From Vescimonas sanitatis (GTDB taxonomy: Bacteria; Bacillota; Clostridia; Oscillospirales; Oscillospiraceae), in assembly GCF_049060325.1 (NCBI RefSeq), contig NZ_JBMGPW010000011.1, forward strand, positions 10,856 through 74,855: a DNA stretch of 64,000 nt, in the 5' to 3' direction. The position numbers were made by a program, and so were the translations under genes. Below are positions 8,770 to 18,608 of the stretch, one piece after another (within the stretch, counting starts at the first letter, position 1; the number at the start of each line of letters is the position of its first letter). A model generated the notes under the pieces. That model did no database searches and had not been told where the DNA came from. It worked only from the letters and a program-made list of their open reading frames with translations.

Positions 8770-9315
8770 TTATTTCTTTTTGAGTGGGTACAGATCTTTT
8801 TCGGAGATGCGTTCCAGCGTCTCCACTTCGCCGACGCAGAAGTAGTTTTTGCTCTCAGCCACCAGGGTACCGGTCAGGCGGACACAGTCGCCCCGGCGCA
8901 TAAGCTTCGCCTCGTCCAGCAGCTCTGCGCTGCCCGAAAGACGGACGGTAAGGCCGAAGCCGGTGTCGATCTCCCCGGCGCTGTTCAGATACCACCAGGG
9001 GAAGCGCAGCTCCACCGCGCGGCCGGCATAGCGGCCCTGGGCGCCGCGGAGATACTCGGTCTTCACCTGCTCAAAGGTGCGGGGGACGAGTTCTCCGTCC
9101 GGCATGGGGAAATAGAGCGTGCCGTACAAGCGGCCGAAGCGCTTGATGCGCTGACCGTGACGACTGACCATCAGGAACAGGACCACGACGGCCAGCAGGG
9201 CACCGTACATACCGTGGCCCTCGATCAGGCTCCAGGCAAAGACGGCGACGGCAATGAGGAGCAGCACACGGTTCATGTCATCCTGTCCGCCCCAGATATC
9301 TTTCAGTCGGTTCAT
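8770..9315 (-). CDS. Membrane protein of unknown function
   Basis: I chose the ATG at 9315 because AAGGAGGG lies 6 bases before it; an open frame continues upstream without such a site. The 181-residue protein has two adjacent hydrophobic segments (about residues 17-33 and 38-51). A soluble C-terminal domain of mixed beta character follows (GTLYFPMPDGELVPRTF, VRLTGTLVAESKNYFCVGEVETLE) and looks like a small beta-barrel. No family is recognised. It lies 31 bases upstream of pduL on the same strand and could be co-transcribed with it. Confidence 0.65.
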   Translation of the reverse strand: MNRLKDIWGGQDDMNRVLLLIAVAVFAWSLIEGHGMYGALLAVVVLFLMVSRHGQRIKRFGRLYGTLYFPMPDGELVPRTFEQVKTEYLRGAQGRYAGRAVELRFPWWYLNSAGEIDTGFGLTVRLSGSAELLDEAKLMRRGDCVRLTGTLVAESKNYFCVGEVETLERISEKDLYPLKKK

Positions 9316-9403
9316 AAGCGCCCTCCTTTTCTCAACAGCACTCATCTTACCACACCGCGGCGGCGTATGCAAGGGAAATTGCCATGCGCGGTACAATTTC
9401 CTC

Positions 9404-9431
9404 TTGTATTCGGCAAAAAATCTGCTATAAT
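9404..9431 (+). promoter_or_regulatory. Promoter of the LysR-family gene
   Basis: TTGTAT (9404-9409) and TATAAT (9426-9431) have a 16-base spacer, about 55 bases before the start codon. Confidence 0.7.
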
Positions 9432-9485
9432 CAAAACAACGATTTTTTGCGGTGCTATCACCGAAACTAATAGGAGGCGGTTTTT

Positions 9486-10382
9486 ATGTCCGTAAAGCTG
9501 GAGCTGTACCGGGTTTTTAAGGAGGTCGCCGAGGTGGGCAACATCACGGCCGCGGCACAGGCACTGTATATCTCCCAGTCGGCGGTGAGCCAGTCCATCA
9601 AGCAGCTGGAGCGCGACCTGCAGACCCGTCTGTTCGCGCGGAACAGCCGTGGCGTGACGCTGACCGCCGAGGGGCAGATGCTGTATGAGTACGTCCGCAG
9701 CGCCATGGGCCTGCTGGAGACGGGCGAGGAAAAGCTGAGCCAGACCCGGGAATTGCAGATGGGACAGCTGACCATCGGCGCCAGCGACACCGTGACCAGC
9801 CAGTTCCTGCTGCCGTATCTGGACACGTTCCACAAGCGGCACCCGGCCATCCACATCCAGATCGTGTCCGGACGAAGCCACAAGGTGCTGGGGCTGCTGC
9901 GCTCCGGCAAGGTGGACATCGCCTTCGCCAGCACGCCGGCGGACGATGCCGGACTACGGATATATCCCTGCTTCGATACCCACGCCATCTTTGTGGCGGG
10001 GGCGGAGTATCCCTGCGACTTCCGGCACGTATACACGCTGGAGGAGATCGCGGCGTTCCCGCTGATCCTGCTGGAGCGCAAGGCCTCCAGCCGTTTGTAT
10101 CTGGAACGGTTCTTTTTGCAGAATGGGCTGAAGCTGAACCCGGAGATCGAGCTGGGCGCCCGGAGCCTGCTGGTGGACCTGGCGGCCATCGGCTTCGGTG
10201 TGGCCGGCGTGACGGAGGAGTTCGTCCGGAAGGAGCTGGACAGCGGACGGTTGAAAAAGCTGAAGACCTCCTTTGAGATACCGGCCCGCAGCGTGGATAT
10301 GTGCCTGCTGAGCGATGTGCCCCAGTCCGCTGCCGCGGAGCGGTTCACGGACTTTGTCAAGGACAGCTTATCCAAGCTATGA
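9486..10382 (+). CDS. LysR-family transcriptional regulator
   Basis: The 298-residue protein has the LysR winged helix-turn-helix at residues 1-60 (AAAQALYISQSAVSQSIKQLE, RLFARNSRGVTLTAEG). A periplasmic-binding-like effector domain starts near residue 90 (QLTIGASDTVTSQFLLPYL). It is divergent from the membrane protein/pduL unit, the usual arrangement for a LysR regulator and its target, but no operator palindrome was identified with confidence. The effector is unknown. Confidence 0.93.
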   Translation: MSVKLELYRVFKEVAEVGNITAAAQALYISQSAVSQSIKQLERDLQTRLFARNSRGVTLTAEGQMLYEYVRSAMGLLETGEEKLSQTRELQMGQLTIGASDTVTSQFLLPYLDTFHKRHPAIHIQIVSGRSHKVLGLLRSGKVDIAFASTPADDAGLRIYPCFDTHAIFVAGAEYPCDFRHVYTLEEIAAFPLILLERKASSRLYLERFFLQNGLKLNPEIELGARSLLVDLAAIGFGVAGVTEEFVRKELDSGRLKKLKTSFEIPARSVDMCLLSDVPQSAAAERFTDFVKDSLSKL

Positions 10383-10519
10383 GCAGGGCTTTTCGCTCCG
10401 GTAAAACCCACAAAAAACAGCAAAACACGCCTAAATAGTTCTCCGTTTTTCCCTGTCGCTTTTCCCTGCGAAATCAGGTATAGTAGGTGTACTATATCTC
10501 ACGAGAGGAAGTGGTGGTC

Positions 10520-11098
10520 ATGCAGCAGCTGAAGGAGCGTATCCTGCGGGAGGGCCGCGTCCTGCCCGGTAACATCATCAAGGTGGACGGTTTTTTGAAC
10601 CATCGCGTCGACACGGCGCTGATGCGGGATCTGGCGGACGAGTTTGCCAAGTATTTTGACGTAAAAAATATCACGATGGTGCTTACGGCAGAGGCCAGCG
10701 GTATTGCGCTGGCGACGATCTGCGCCGAACGGTATGGTGTACCCATGGTCTTTGCCAAGAAGGCCAAGAGCGACAACATCGAGGGCGGTCTGTACCAGAG
10801 TGATATTTTTTCTTACACCTACAAGAAAAAGGTCACACTGCTGGTGAGCCAGGACTGGATCACCAAGGACGACAAGGTTCTCATCATTGACGACTTCATG
10901 GCCAAGGGCTACGCCATGCGCGGCCTGATCGACATCGTGAACAAGGCCGGCGCGCAGCTGGCGGGCATCGGCGTGGCGGTGGAGAAGGGCTTTCAGGACG
11001 GCGGCGACAGCCTGCGCCGGGAGGGCTATCCCATCAAATCCCTGGCCGTTATCGACAGCGCCGAGAACGGCGTGATCCGCTTCCGGGAGGACGACTGA
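10520..11098 (+). CDS. xpt: Xanthine phosphoribosyltransferase
   Basis: Xpt converts xanthine and PRPP to XMP in purine salvage. The 192-residue protein has the PRPP-binding loop VLIIDDFMAKGYAM and the TMVLTAEASGIALA segment typical of Xpt. The ATG at 10520 has GAGAGGA about 10 bases upstream; in-frame GTG codons at 10511 and 10514 are alternatives. The GTTTTT-rich leader (10383-10519) has a TATAGT -10 element near 10479, but I could not find a purine riboswitch fold. guaA starts two bases after the stop, so the pair forms an XMP-to-GMP unit. Confidence 0.95.
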   Translation: MQQLKERILREGRVLPGNIIKVDGFLNHRVDTALMRDLADEFAKYFDVKNITMVLTAEASGIALATICAERYGVPMVFAKKAKSDNIEGGLYQSDIFSYTYKKKVTLLVSQDWITKDDKVLIIDDFMAKGYAMRGLIDIVNKAGAQLAGIGVAVEKGFQDGGDSLRREGYPIKSLAVIDSAENGVIRFREDD

Positions 11099-11099
11099 C

Positions 11100-12629
11100 A
11101 TGAAAAAGGTGCTGGTTCTGGATTTCGGCGGGCAGTATAACCTGCTGGTGGCACGGCGTGTCCGTGAGTGCGGCGTATACTGCGAGATCAAGTCCTATCG
11201 GCTGAGCATGGCAGATATCCGCGCCTTTGGGCCAGATGCGCTGATCCTCACCGGCGGCCCCGCCACCGTGTTCGAGCCCAACGCCCCCATGGTGGACAGA
11301 GCGCTGTTTGAAATGGGCATCCCCGTGCTGGGCATCTGCTACGGGCAGCAGCTGATGATGCAGCTGCTGGGCGGTCAGTGCCGCAAGGCGGAGACGCGGG
11401 AGTATGGCAAGATACAGCTGACCCACACGGCCTCCCCTCTGTTTGCCGGTGTGCCGGAGACGTCCGTGTGCTGGATGAGCCACGGCGTGGAGGTGGAGCG
11501 TATCGCCCCGGGCTTTAAGGTCATCGCGACCACCGACGGCTGCGGCTTCGCCGCTGTGGAAAACTCGGATCGGAAGCTGTATGGCGTGCAGTTCCACCCG
11601 GAGGTGCAGCACACGGAGTACGGTATGCAGGTGCTGGAAAACTTCCTGTACAAGGTATGCGGCTTCAGCGCCGAGTGGACCATGGCGTCCTATCTGGACG
11701 AGGCCGTAGCGGAATGCCGGCGGCAGATCGGCAGCGGTCGGGTACTGCTGGCGCTGTCCGGCGGCGTGGACAGTTCGGTGGCGGCAGCGCTTTTGCAGCG
11801 GGCGGTTGGCGATCAGCTGACGTGCATTTTCGTGGACCACGGACTGCTGCGAAAAGACGAGGGCGACCAGGTGGAGCAGGTGATGAAGCATCAGTTCCAT
11901 GTGGATGTGCGCCGCGTCAACGCGGGACCGCGCTTCCTGAGCAAGCTGGCTGGCGTTACCGAGCCGGAGCACAAGCGGAAGATCATCGGCGAGGAATTCA
12001 TCCGGGTCTTTGAGGAAGAAGCCAAGAAAATCGGCGCGGTGGACTTCTTGGCTCAGGGTACCATCTATCCCGATGTGGTGGAGTCCGGCCTGGGCGGAGA
12101 GAGCGTGGTCATCAAGAGCCACCATAACGTGGGCGGCCTGCCGGACTGCGTGGATTTCAAGGAGATCGTGGAGCCGCTGCGGCGGCTGTTCAAGGATGAG
12201 GTGCGGAAGCTGGGCACCGAGCTGGGACTGCCGGACGAGCTGGTGTGGCGACAGCCCTTCCCTGGTCCCGGTCTGGCCATCCGCGTTATCGGCGATATCA
12301 CCGAGGAAAAGCTGACCATTCTGCGGGAGGCGGACGCCATCTTCCGGGAGGAGATGAAGCTGGCCGGTCTGGACCGCACCACCAGCCAGTTCTTCGCAGT
12401 GCTGACCGATCTGCGGAGCGTGGGCGTCATGGGCGACGAGCGCACCTACGACTACACGCTGGCACTGCGGGCCGTGCAGAGCCAGGACTTTATGACAGCC
12501 ACCTGGTCCCGCCTGCCCTATGAGCTGCTGGACAAGGTCTCCGGCCGGATCGTGGGTGAGGTGAAGCACATCAACAGAATTTGCTATGACATCACCTCCA
12601 AGCCGCCGGCAACGGTGGAGTGGGAATGA
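11100..12629 (+). CDS. guaA: GMP synthase (glutamine-hydrolysing)
   Basis: GuaA aminates XMP to GMP. The 509-residue protein has a class I glutamine amidotransferase domain with nucleophile Cys in GICYGQQ and its His/Glu in VQFHPEVQHTEYG. An ATP-pyrophosphatase domain follows (LALSGGVDSSVAAAL) and then the dimerisation domain (RQPFPGPGLAIRV), ending with the family-typical KPPATVEWE. It is joined to xpt by a 1-base gap. Confidence 0.98.
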   Translation: MKKVLVLDFGGQYNLLVARRVRECGVYCEIKSYRLSMADIRAFGPDALILTGGPATVFEPNAPMVDRALFEMGIPVLGICYGQQLMMQLLGGQCRKAETREYGKIQLTHTASPLFAGVPETSVCWMSHGVEVERIAPGFKVIATTDGCGFAAVENSDRKLYGVQFHPEVQHTEYGMQVLENFLYKVCGFSAEWTMASYLDEAVAECRRQIGSGRVLLALSGGVDSSVAAALLQRAVGDQLTCIFVDHGLLRKDEGDQVEQVMKHQFHVDVRRVNAGPRFLSKLAGVTEPEHKRKIIGEEFIRVFEEEAKKIGAVDFLAQGTIYPDVVESGLGGESVVIKSHHNVGGLPDCVDFKEIVEPLRRLFKDEVRKLGTELGLPDELVWRQPFPGPGLAIRVIGDITEEKLTILREADAIFREEMKLAGLDRTTSQFFAVLTDLRSVGVMGDERTYDYTLALRAVQSQDFMTATWSRLPYELLDKVSGRIVGEVKHINRICYDITSKPPATVEWE

Positions 12630-12664
12630 TACGACCCCAAAGGTGGCCAAAAACTACAAATACG

Positions 12665-12696
12665 CCAAAACCTCCGGCTTCGCCGGAGGTTTTGGT
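12665..12696 (+). terminator. Terminator after guaA
   Basis: CCAAAACCTCCGGC-TTC-GCCGGAGGTTTTGG forms a 14-bp stem. The T run is short, but the position right after guaA fits termination. The remaining gap to 12752 holds no gene. Confidence 0.7.
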
Positions 12697-12751
12697 TGTA
12701 CCACGACAAAAGTTGTGGTATGCTGATGAAAAACAGCGGAGGAACACACCT

Positions 12752-13507
12752 ATGCGTCTGATCTCATGGAATGTGAACGGGCTGCGGGCCTGTCTGAATA
12801 AAGGTTTCCTGGCCTTCTGCGCCCTTGCGGACGCGGATGTCATCTGTCTGCAGGAGACGAAGATGCGGCCGGAGCAGGCGCAGTTTGAGCTGGAGGGCTA
12901 TCACCGATTCTGGAACAGCGCCGACAAGGCCGGATATTCCGGCACGGCTGTTTTCACCCGACGGGAGCCGCTGGCGGTGACATACGACTTTGGCGAGGAT
13001 ATCCACCGGCATGAGGGACGGGTCATCACGGCGGAGTACGAGGATTTCTTTCTGGTGTGCTGCTACACACCCAATTCCAAGGACCAGCTGGCACGGCTGG
13101 ACTACCGGATGGCGTGGGAGGACGACCTGCGGGAATACCTCTTGGAACTGGACGCCAAAAAGCCGGTGGTGTACTGCGGGGACCTGAACGTGGCCCATCA
13201 GGAGATCGACCTGAAAAATCCCCAGTCTAATCGGATGAACCCAGGCTTCTCCGACGAGGAACGGGACAAAATGACGCAGCTGCTGAGCAGCGGGTTCGTG
13301 GACACGTTCCGGGCGCTGTATCCAAAGCGGACCGGGGCGTACTCCTGGTGGAGCTACCGCTTTCACGCACGGGAGAACAACGCGGGGTGGCGTATTGACT
13401 ACTTTATCGTGTCAGCACGGCTGATGCCCCGGGTGAAGAATGCGGATATCTGGCCGGAAATCACCGGCAGCGACCACTGTCCGGTGGTGTTGGAGCTGAC
13501 GGAGTAG
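12752..13507 (+). CDS. xth: Exodeoxyribonuclease III / AP endonuclease
   Basis: This is a base-excision-repair nuclease of the ExoIII/APE1 family. In its 251 residues are MRLISWNVNGLRA with the metal-binding Asn, LQETK (catalytic Glu), YCGDLNVAH (Asp-x-Asn), YSWWSYR and the final GSDHCPVVLEL (Asp-His). All catalytic motifs are intact. The ATG has CGGAGGAA about 6 bases upstream. Confidence 0.97.
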   Translation: MRLISWNVNGLRACLNKGFLAFCALADADVICLQETKMRPEQAQFELEGYHRFWNSADKAGYSGTAVFTRREPLAVTYDFGEDIHRHEGRVITAEYEDFFLVCCYTPNSKDQLARLDYRMAWEDDLREYLLELDAKKPVVYCGDLNVAHQEIDLKNPQSNRMNPGFSDEERDKMTQLLSSGFVDTFRALYPKRTGAYSWWSYRFHARENNAGWRIDYFIVSARLMPRVKNADIWPEITGSDHCPVVLELTE

Positions 13508-13526
13508 GGCATTATCTGTAGCGAGC

Positions 13527-13556
13527 AAAAAAGACCGCCTTTCGGCGGTCTTTTTC
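13527..13556. terminator. Bidirectional terminator between xth and sortase
   Basis: AAAAAAGACCGCC-TTTC-GGCGGTCTTTTT has T runs on both strands between converging genes. Confidence 0.9.
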
Positions 13557-13571
13557 GTATAACGACATTTT

Positions 13572-14486
13572 TTAACCCTCGCTGCTGGTGTCGGCAGGAT
13601 TTTTAACGGGGATCAGTTCGCCCATGAGGACGTAGCGGGCATTATCAAAATCGTAGTCGCAGGTGCTCAGGGTCAGGATGCTGCCCGTGGGCACACCGGA
13701 GCCGGACTTGAAGGTGGACTCGTTGATACACTGCTGGAGATAGCTGTCGCTGAGAGAGGTGGCATACACATCGGCGTCATGATCCACAATACAACCGGCA
13801 AACAGGTTGACCTTGTAGGTCTGGTTGGGGGTGTACAGATAGAAGTAGGGATGCGCCTCGTAATAGCTCTGGCTCTTGTAGTTCATCAGGGACGCGAACA
13901 TCATGCCGGTCTTCATATTGTGGCCGTAGATGAGGTTGTTCTGAGAGGTGAAGTCAGAGTTACAGCGGATATCCAGGAAGACGGTGCCGTTCTTGTTGTC
14001 CTTGCCGTCGATATCGCGGTACAGATAGTACTCGCCGCCCTCGTCCGCGGACTGCACGATGGGCAGCTGCAGCGTCGTATTGGCGCTATACACATAGCCC
14101 ACCACGTCGGGGTACTTGGCCTGCATGGCGGTGAAGTCCACCTTGATGCTCTCTTCATCCTTCTTGACAGGCTTCTTCGTCTCCTGGCTGTCACCGTCGG
14201 TGCTGTCGCCGTCGGTATCGGTATCGCCGGCGGTATCGTCCGGACTGATGAAGTCCTGATTGATATTGTCGTTGATCCTCTCGGTGTCCTTCTGTTCCTT
14301 CAGATACGAAATGATCTTGACGGACGAGAACACCAGCACGCCCACCAGGATCACCAAAACGGCGTAATACAGGGCTTTTCCGTTCTTTCTGCCGCCGCGG
14401 CTCCTTCTGCTGCGGTGACGACTGCCGGTACGCTCGGCCGGCTGCTCTTGCTGCACACGGGATCTTCTCTTGGGTGCATCGTTCAT
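13572..14486 (-). CDS. srtB: Class B sortase
   Basis: Sortases cleave a sorting motif and attach the protein to peptidoglycan. The 304-residue protein has a basic, Arg-rich cytoplasmic N-terminus and one membrane segment (about residues 39-57, YYAVLVILVGVLVFSSVKII). An Asp/Thr-rich linker follows (DTDTDGDSTDGDSQ), then the sortase barrel: YGHNMKTGMMF holds the catalytic His and LTLSTCDYDFDNARYVLMG holds Cys and Arg. Motif spacing and the helix between strands fit class B. A possible substrate is the SPKTFD protein at the window's left edge (inference). Confidence 0.93.
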   Translation of the reverse strand: MNDAPKRRSRVQQEQPAERTGSRHRSRRSRGGRKNGKALYYAVLVILVGVLVFSSVKIISYLKEQKDTERINDNINQDFISPDDTAGDTDTDGDSTDGDSQETKKPVKKDEESIKVDFTAMQAKYPDVVGYVYSANTTLQLPIVQSADEGGEYYLYRDIDGKDNKNGTVFLDIRCNSDFTSQNNLIYGHNMKTGMMFASLMNYKSQSYYEAHPYFYLYTPNQTYKVNLFAGCIVDHDADVYATSLSDSYLQQCINESTFKSGSGVPTGSILTLSTCDYDFDNARYVLMGELIPVKNPADTSSEG

Positions 14487-14512
14487 GGGTACACGCCTCC
14501 TTATCGTTGGGT

Positions 14513-14541
14513 ATTGTAACAGGTTTTTTCGTTCAGTGCAA
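14513..14541 (-). promoter_or_regulatory. Sortase promoter
   Basis: On the minus strand TTGCAC (14536-14541) and TACAAT (14513-14518) are 17 bases apart. Confidence 0.75.
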
Positions 14542-14581
14542 GGGATATAGACAAGATGTAATGAAATTGTAACAGTTTCTC

Positions 14582-14610
14582 TTTACTTCTGAGAAACCAG
14601 GGATTACAAT
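14582..14610 (+). promoter_or_regulatory. Threonine aldolase promoter
   Basis: TTTACT (14582-14587) and TACAAT (14605-14610) are 17 bases apart, divergent from the sortase promoter. Confidence 0.7.
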
Positions 14611-14682
14611 AGAAATGTTGGCTGCCGTATAGACGGCGGAGCCGCCGGCTCCGTTCCATCAAAAAGATAAAGGAGAACCACA

Positions 14683-15723
14683 ATGATCTATTTCAACAGT
14701 GATTATCTGGAGGGCGCGCACCCCTCTATCATGGTCAGGCTGGCCGAGACGAACATGGTACAGACCGTGGGCTACGGCGAGGACGAATACTGTGAGGCGG
14801 CGCGTGAGAAGATCAAGACCGCCTGCCAGGCCCCGGAGGCCGACGTGCATTTTCTGGTGGGCGGCACCCAGACCAACACCACCGTCATCGCCGCCATCCT
14901 GCGGCCCTGGCAGGGCGTGATTTCCGCCGTCAGCGGTCACATCAACTGCCATGAGGCCGGTGCCATCGAGTCCACGGGCCATAAGGTCATCACCCTGCCC
15001 ACCACCAACGGCAAGATCACTGCGCAGCAGGTGCAGGACTATGTGGAGTGGCACAGAAACGATGAGTCCACGGAGCACATCGTCCAGCCCGGTATGGTGT
15101 ACATCTCCCACCCCACTGAGGGCGGCACGCTGTATACCAAGGCGGAGCTGACGGCGCTGTATGACACCTGCCGCCGGTACGGCCTGCCGCTGTTCATTGA
15201 CGGCGCACGGCTGGGCTATGGCCTGATGGCAGAGGAGAGCGACATGACGCTGCCAGAGATCGCGCGGCTGTGCGATGTGTTCTACATCGGTGGCACCAAG
15301 GTGGGCGCCCTGTTCGGCGAAGCCGTTGTCATCATGAACGAAAATCTGAAAAAGGATTTCCGCTTTATTATGAAGCAGCGGGGCGGCCGCATGGCCAAGG
15401 GCCGGCTGCTGGGCGTTCAGTTCGACACGCTGTTCACCGACGACCTGTATTTCAAGATCTCCCGCCACGCCATTGAGATGGCTCATCAGATCCGGGACAT
15501 TTTCGTCTCCGCGGGCTATCCCCTGCTGTTCGACTCCCCCACCAACCAGCAGTATCCCATCATGTCGGATGACGAGCTGGCCATTCTGGGCAAAAGCTTC
15601 GGCTATGAGTACTGGGAGCGTGTGGACGAGACGCACTCCGGCGTGCGCTTCTGCGCTAGCTGGGCCACAAAGCAGGAGCACGTGGACGCCCTGCGGGCGG
15701 CTGTGAACGCGCTGAAGAAGTAA
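14683..15723 (+). CDS. ltaE: Low-specificity L-threonine aldolase (PLP, beta-eliminating lyase fold)
   Basis: This PLP enzyme cleaves L-threonine or allo-threonine to glycine and acetaldehyde. The 346-residue protein has FNSDYLEGAHPSIM at the start, the HINCHEAGAIE substrate/PLP region, FIDGARLGYG (PLP-binding Asp) and FYIGGTKVGALFGEA with the Schiff-base lysine. The ATG follows AAAGGAGAA. It forms a single-gene unit with its own promoter and terminator. Confidence 0.92.
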   Translation: MIYFNSDYLEGAHPSIMVRLAETNMVQTVGYGEDEYCEAAREKIKTACQAPEADVHFLVGGTQTNTTVIAAILRPWQGVISAVSGHINCHEAGAIESTGHKVITLPTTNGKITAQQVQDYVEWHRNDESTEHIVQPGMVYISHPTEGGTLYTKAELTALYDTCRRYGLPLFIDGARLGYGLMAEESDMTLPEIARLCDVFYIGGTKVGALFGEAVVIMNENLKKDFRFIMKQRGGRMAKGRLLGVQFDTLFTDDLYFKISRHAIEMAHQIRDIFVSAGYPLLFDSPTNQQYPIMSDDELAILGKSFGYEYWERVDETHSGVRFCASWATKQEHVDALRAAVNALKK

Positions 15724-15784
15724 GCGTTCCTCTGCTGTGAGATAAGCATAGCGCAGGTAGCTGAAATGCACCTTAAAGTTACTT

Positions 15785-15820
15785 AAAAAAATTCCCCGAC
15801 GATGTCGGGGAATTTTTTTA
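15785..15820 (+). terminator. Terminator after threonine aldolase
   Basis: AAAAAATTCCCCGAC-GAT-GTCGGGGAATTTTTTT is a strong symmetric hairpin with a T run. Confidence 0.9.
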
Positions 15821-15825
15821 GCAAA

Positions 15826-15856
15826 GCAAAGGCACCCTCGCAGGGTGCCTTTGTCG
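15826..15856 (-). terminator. Terminator after pckA
   Basis: AGGCACCCT/AGGGTGCCT forms a 9-bp stem just downstream of the pckA stop on the minus strand, followed by TTTGCTTTGC. Confidence 0.75.
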
Positions 15857-15865
15857 ATAGCGTAC

Positions 15866-17431
<1,566 letters not shown>

Positions 17432-17502
17432 TTGCAAAACCTCCTGTTTGAAATGTCACCGCGTCCGCCGCCGGCGGCGCGTTGCTTGCTTGTTCACTTT
17501 GG

Positions 17503-17535
17503 ATTATACCATACGTTTAGGACAGTTAACAGTCC
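17503..17535 (-). promoter_or_regulatory. pckA promoter with a near-palindromic operator candidate
   Basis: The minus-strand -10 TATAAT is at 17503-17508. The expected -35 position is covered by GGACAGTTAACAGTCC (17520-17535), which is palindromic except for one central base pair on each side. The overlap suggests a repressor site; no regulator is assigned. The rest of the 17432-17730 gap carries the pckA leader on one strand and a likely promoter for the transporter remnant on the other (TTTACG...TATGAT, about 17660-17690). Confidence 0.5.
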
Positions 17536-17730
17536 TTTTTCGCATTTTTCCTGAAAATCTTTCTTTATCTCTGAAAAATTTTTATCATTTCATTCGGTGA
17601 GCGCACAGTGGCAAAAAGTGTTCCGCCGCCGGATCCCGATCGCATACTTTTCTCTTTACGCAAGGATAACACCGTATTATGATAATGTCAATTTGCGAAA
17701 ACCACGATTTTCTAAGAGGAGCGCCGCACT

Positions 17731-17948
17731 ATGGCACACAAAATACCATATATCAAATACCTCTCGGCTCTGCTGCTGTCCGGCCTGAACGGCGTGGTGA
17801 TACTCAACGGCGTTAGCGGCGGTACACGGAGCGCCGTGTTTTTCTCCGTGCTGCTGCTGGGCGAAACGCTGACGCCGCCCGCTGGCTGGACGCGGCCATG
17901 GTGCTGAGCAGTGCCATGCTGGGGGAATTCGTACATCCGCGAAAGTAA
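17731..17948 (+). pseudogene. Remnant of an EamA/DMT-family transporter
   Basis: The first 25 codons (MAHKIPYIKYLSALLLSGLNG) resemble the N-terminus of clostridial EamA-type drug/metabolite transporters. The next part (VFFSVLLLGETLTP) resembles the last helices of the same family. A +1 shift then continues as LDAAMVLSSAMLGEFVHPRK and stops at 17946-17948. The usual middle 200 or so residues are missing. This reads as one internal deletion plus a frameshift. The frame from 17731 itself stops at TGA after about 58 codons. The family assignment is from memory of the pattern. Confidence 0.65.
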
Positions 17949-17983
17949 CGGAAACGATCTCCCCGCCTCCCCCGTGCAAAGCG

Positions 17984-18012
17984 CAAAACCTCCGGCTGAG
18001 CCGGAGGTTCTG
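17984..18012. terminator. Hairpin between the transporter remnant and engB
   Basis: AACCTCCGGC-TGA-GCCGGAGGTT lies directly after the engB stop on the minus strand and uses the same CCTCCGGC stem as the guaA terminator. Confidence 0.7.
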
Positions 18013-18014
18013 CT

Positions 18015-18608
18015 TTATTTGGCGCATATCTCGCTGATGGCTGCCAGGAGCTCCGTTTTGCCAGTGCCCTTCTCAGCGGAAAAGGGGATCAGCAGCGCCT
18101 CCTCCGGCAGGGTCAGTGTCTGGCGGATCAGGGCCAGATTTGGCTCGATCTCGCTCTTTTTCAGCTTGTCCAGCTTGTTGGCTACAACGATGACCGGGCA
18201 GCCGGTGCCCTTGAACCAGTCGCACATGGTCACGTCATCGGCGGTGGGCTTGTGCCGCGCATCCACGATCAGCACGCCCAGGGTAATGAGCCCCTCCTCG
18301 GCGAAGTAACGCTCCATCAGGCGGCCCCAGCGGTCGCGCTCCTCCTTGGAGACCTTGGCATAGCCGTAGCCGGGCAGGTCGGTGAAGTATAGCCTGCCGT
18401 CGATGTCAAAATAGTTGATCTGGCTGGTCTTGCCGGGGGTAGCGCCCACCCGGGCGAAATTCTTGCGGCCCAGCAGCCGGTTAATGACGGAGGACTTGCC
18501 CACATTGCTGCGCCCCGCGAAGGTGACCTGGGGCTTTCCGTCGCGGATAAATGTCTCCGCCCTTACGGCCGAGAGCACGAACTCCGCCTTATTAAAGTTG
18601 ATCGCCAT
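18015..18608 (-). CDS. engB: Ribosome biogenesis GTPase YsxC/EngB
   Basis: This GTPase is needed for 50S subunit assembly. The 197-residue protein has G1 GRSNVGKSS, G2/G3 TPGKTSQINYFDIDGRLYFTDLPGYGYA and G4 VANKLDKL, with EngB-typical spacing. Its start overlaps the end of lon by 17 bases, a conserved lon-engB pairing in Firmicutes. Confidence 0.96.
   Translation of the reverse strand: MAINFNKAEFVLSAVRAETFIRDGKPQVTFAGRSNVGKSSVINRLLGRKNFARVGATPGKTSQINYFDIDGRLYFTDLPGYGYAKVSKEERDRWGRLMERYFAEEGLITLGVLIVDARHKPTADDVTMCDWFKGTGCPVIVVANKLDKLKKSEIEPNLALIRQTLTLPEEALLIPFSAEKGTGKTELLAAISEICAK

Noticed and set aside
10383..10519. Possible purine riboswitch before xpt
   Set aside because: I looked for the paired stems and conserved loop bases of the purine aptamer and could not assemble them; only a promoter-like TATAGT is visible.
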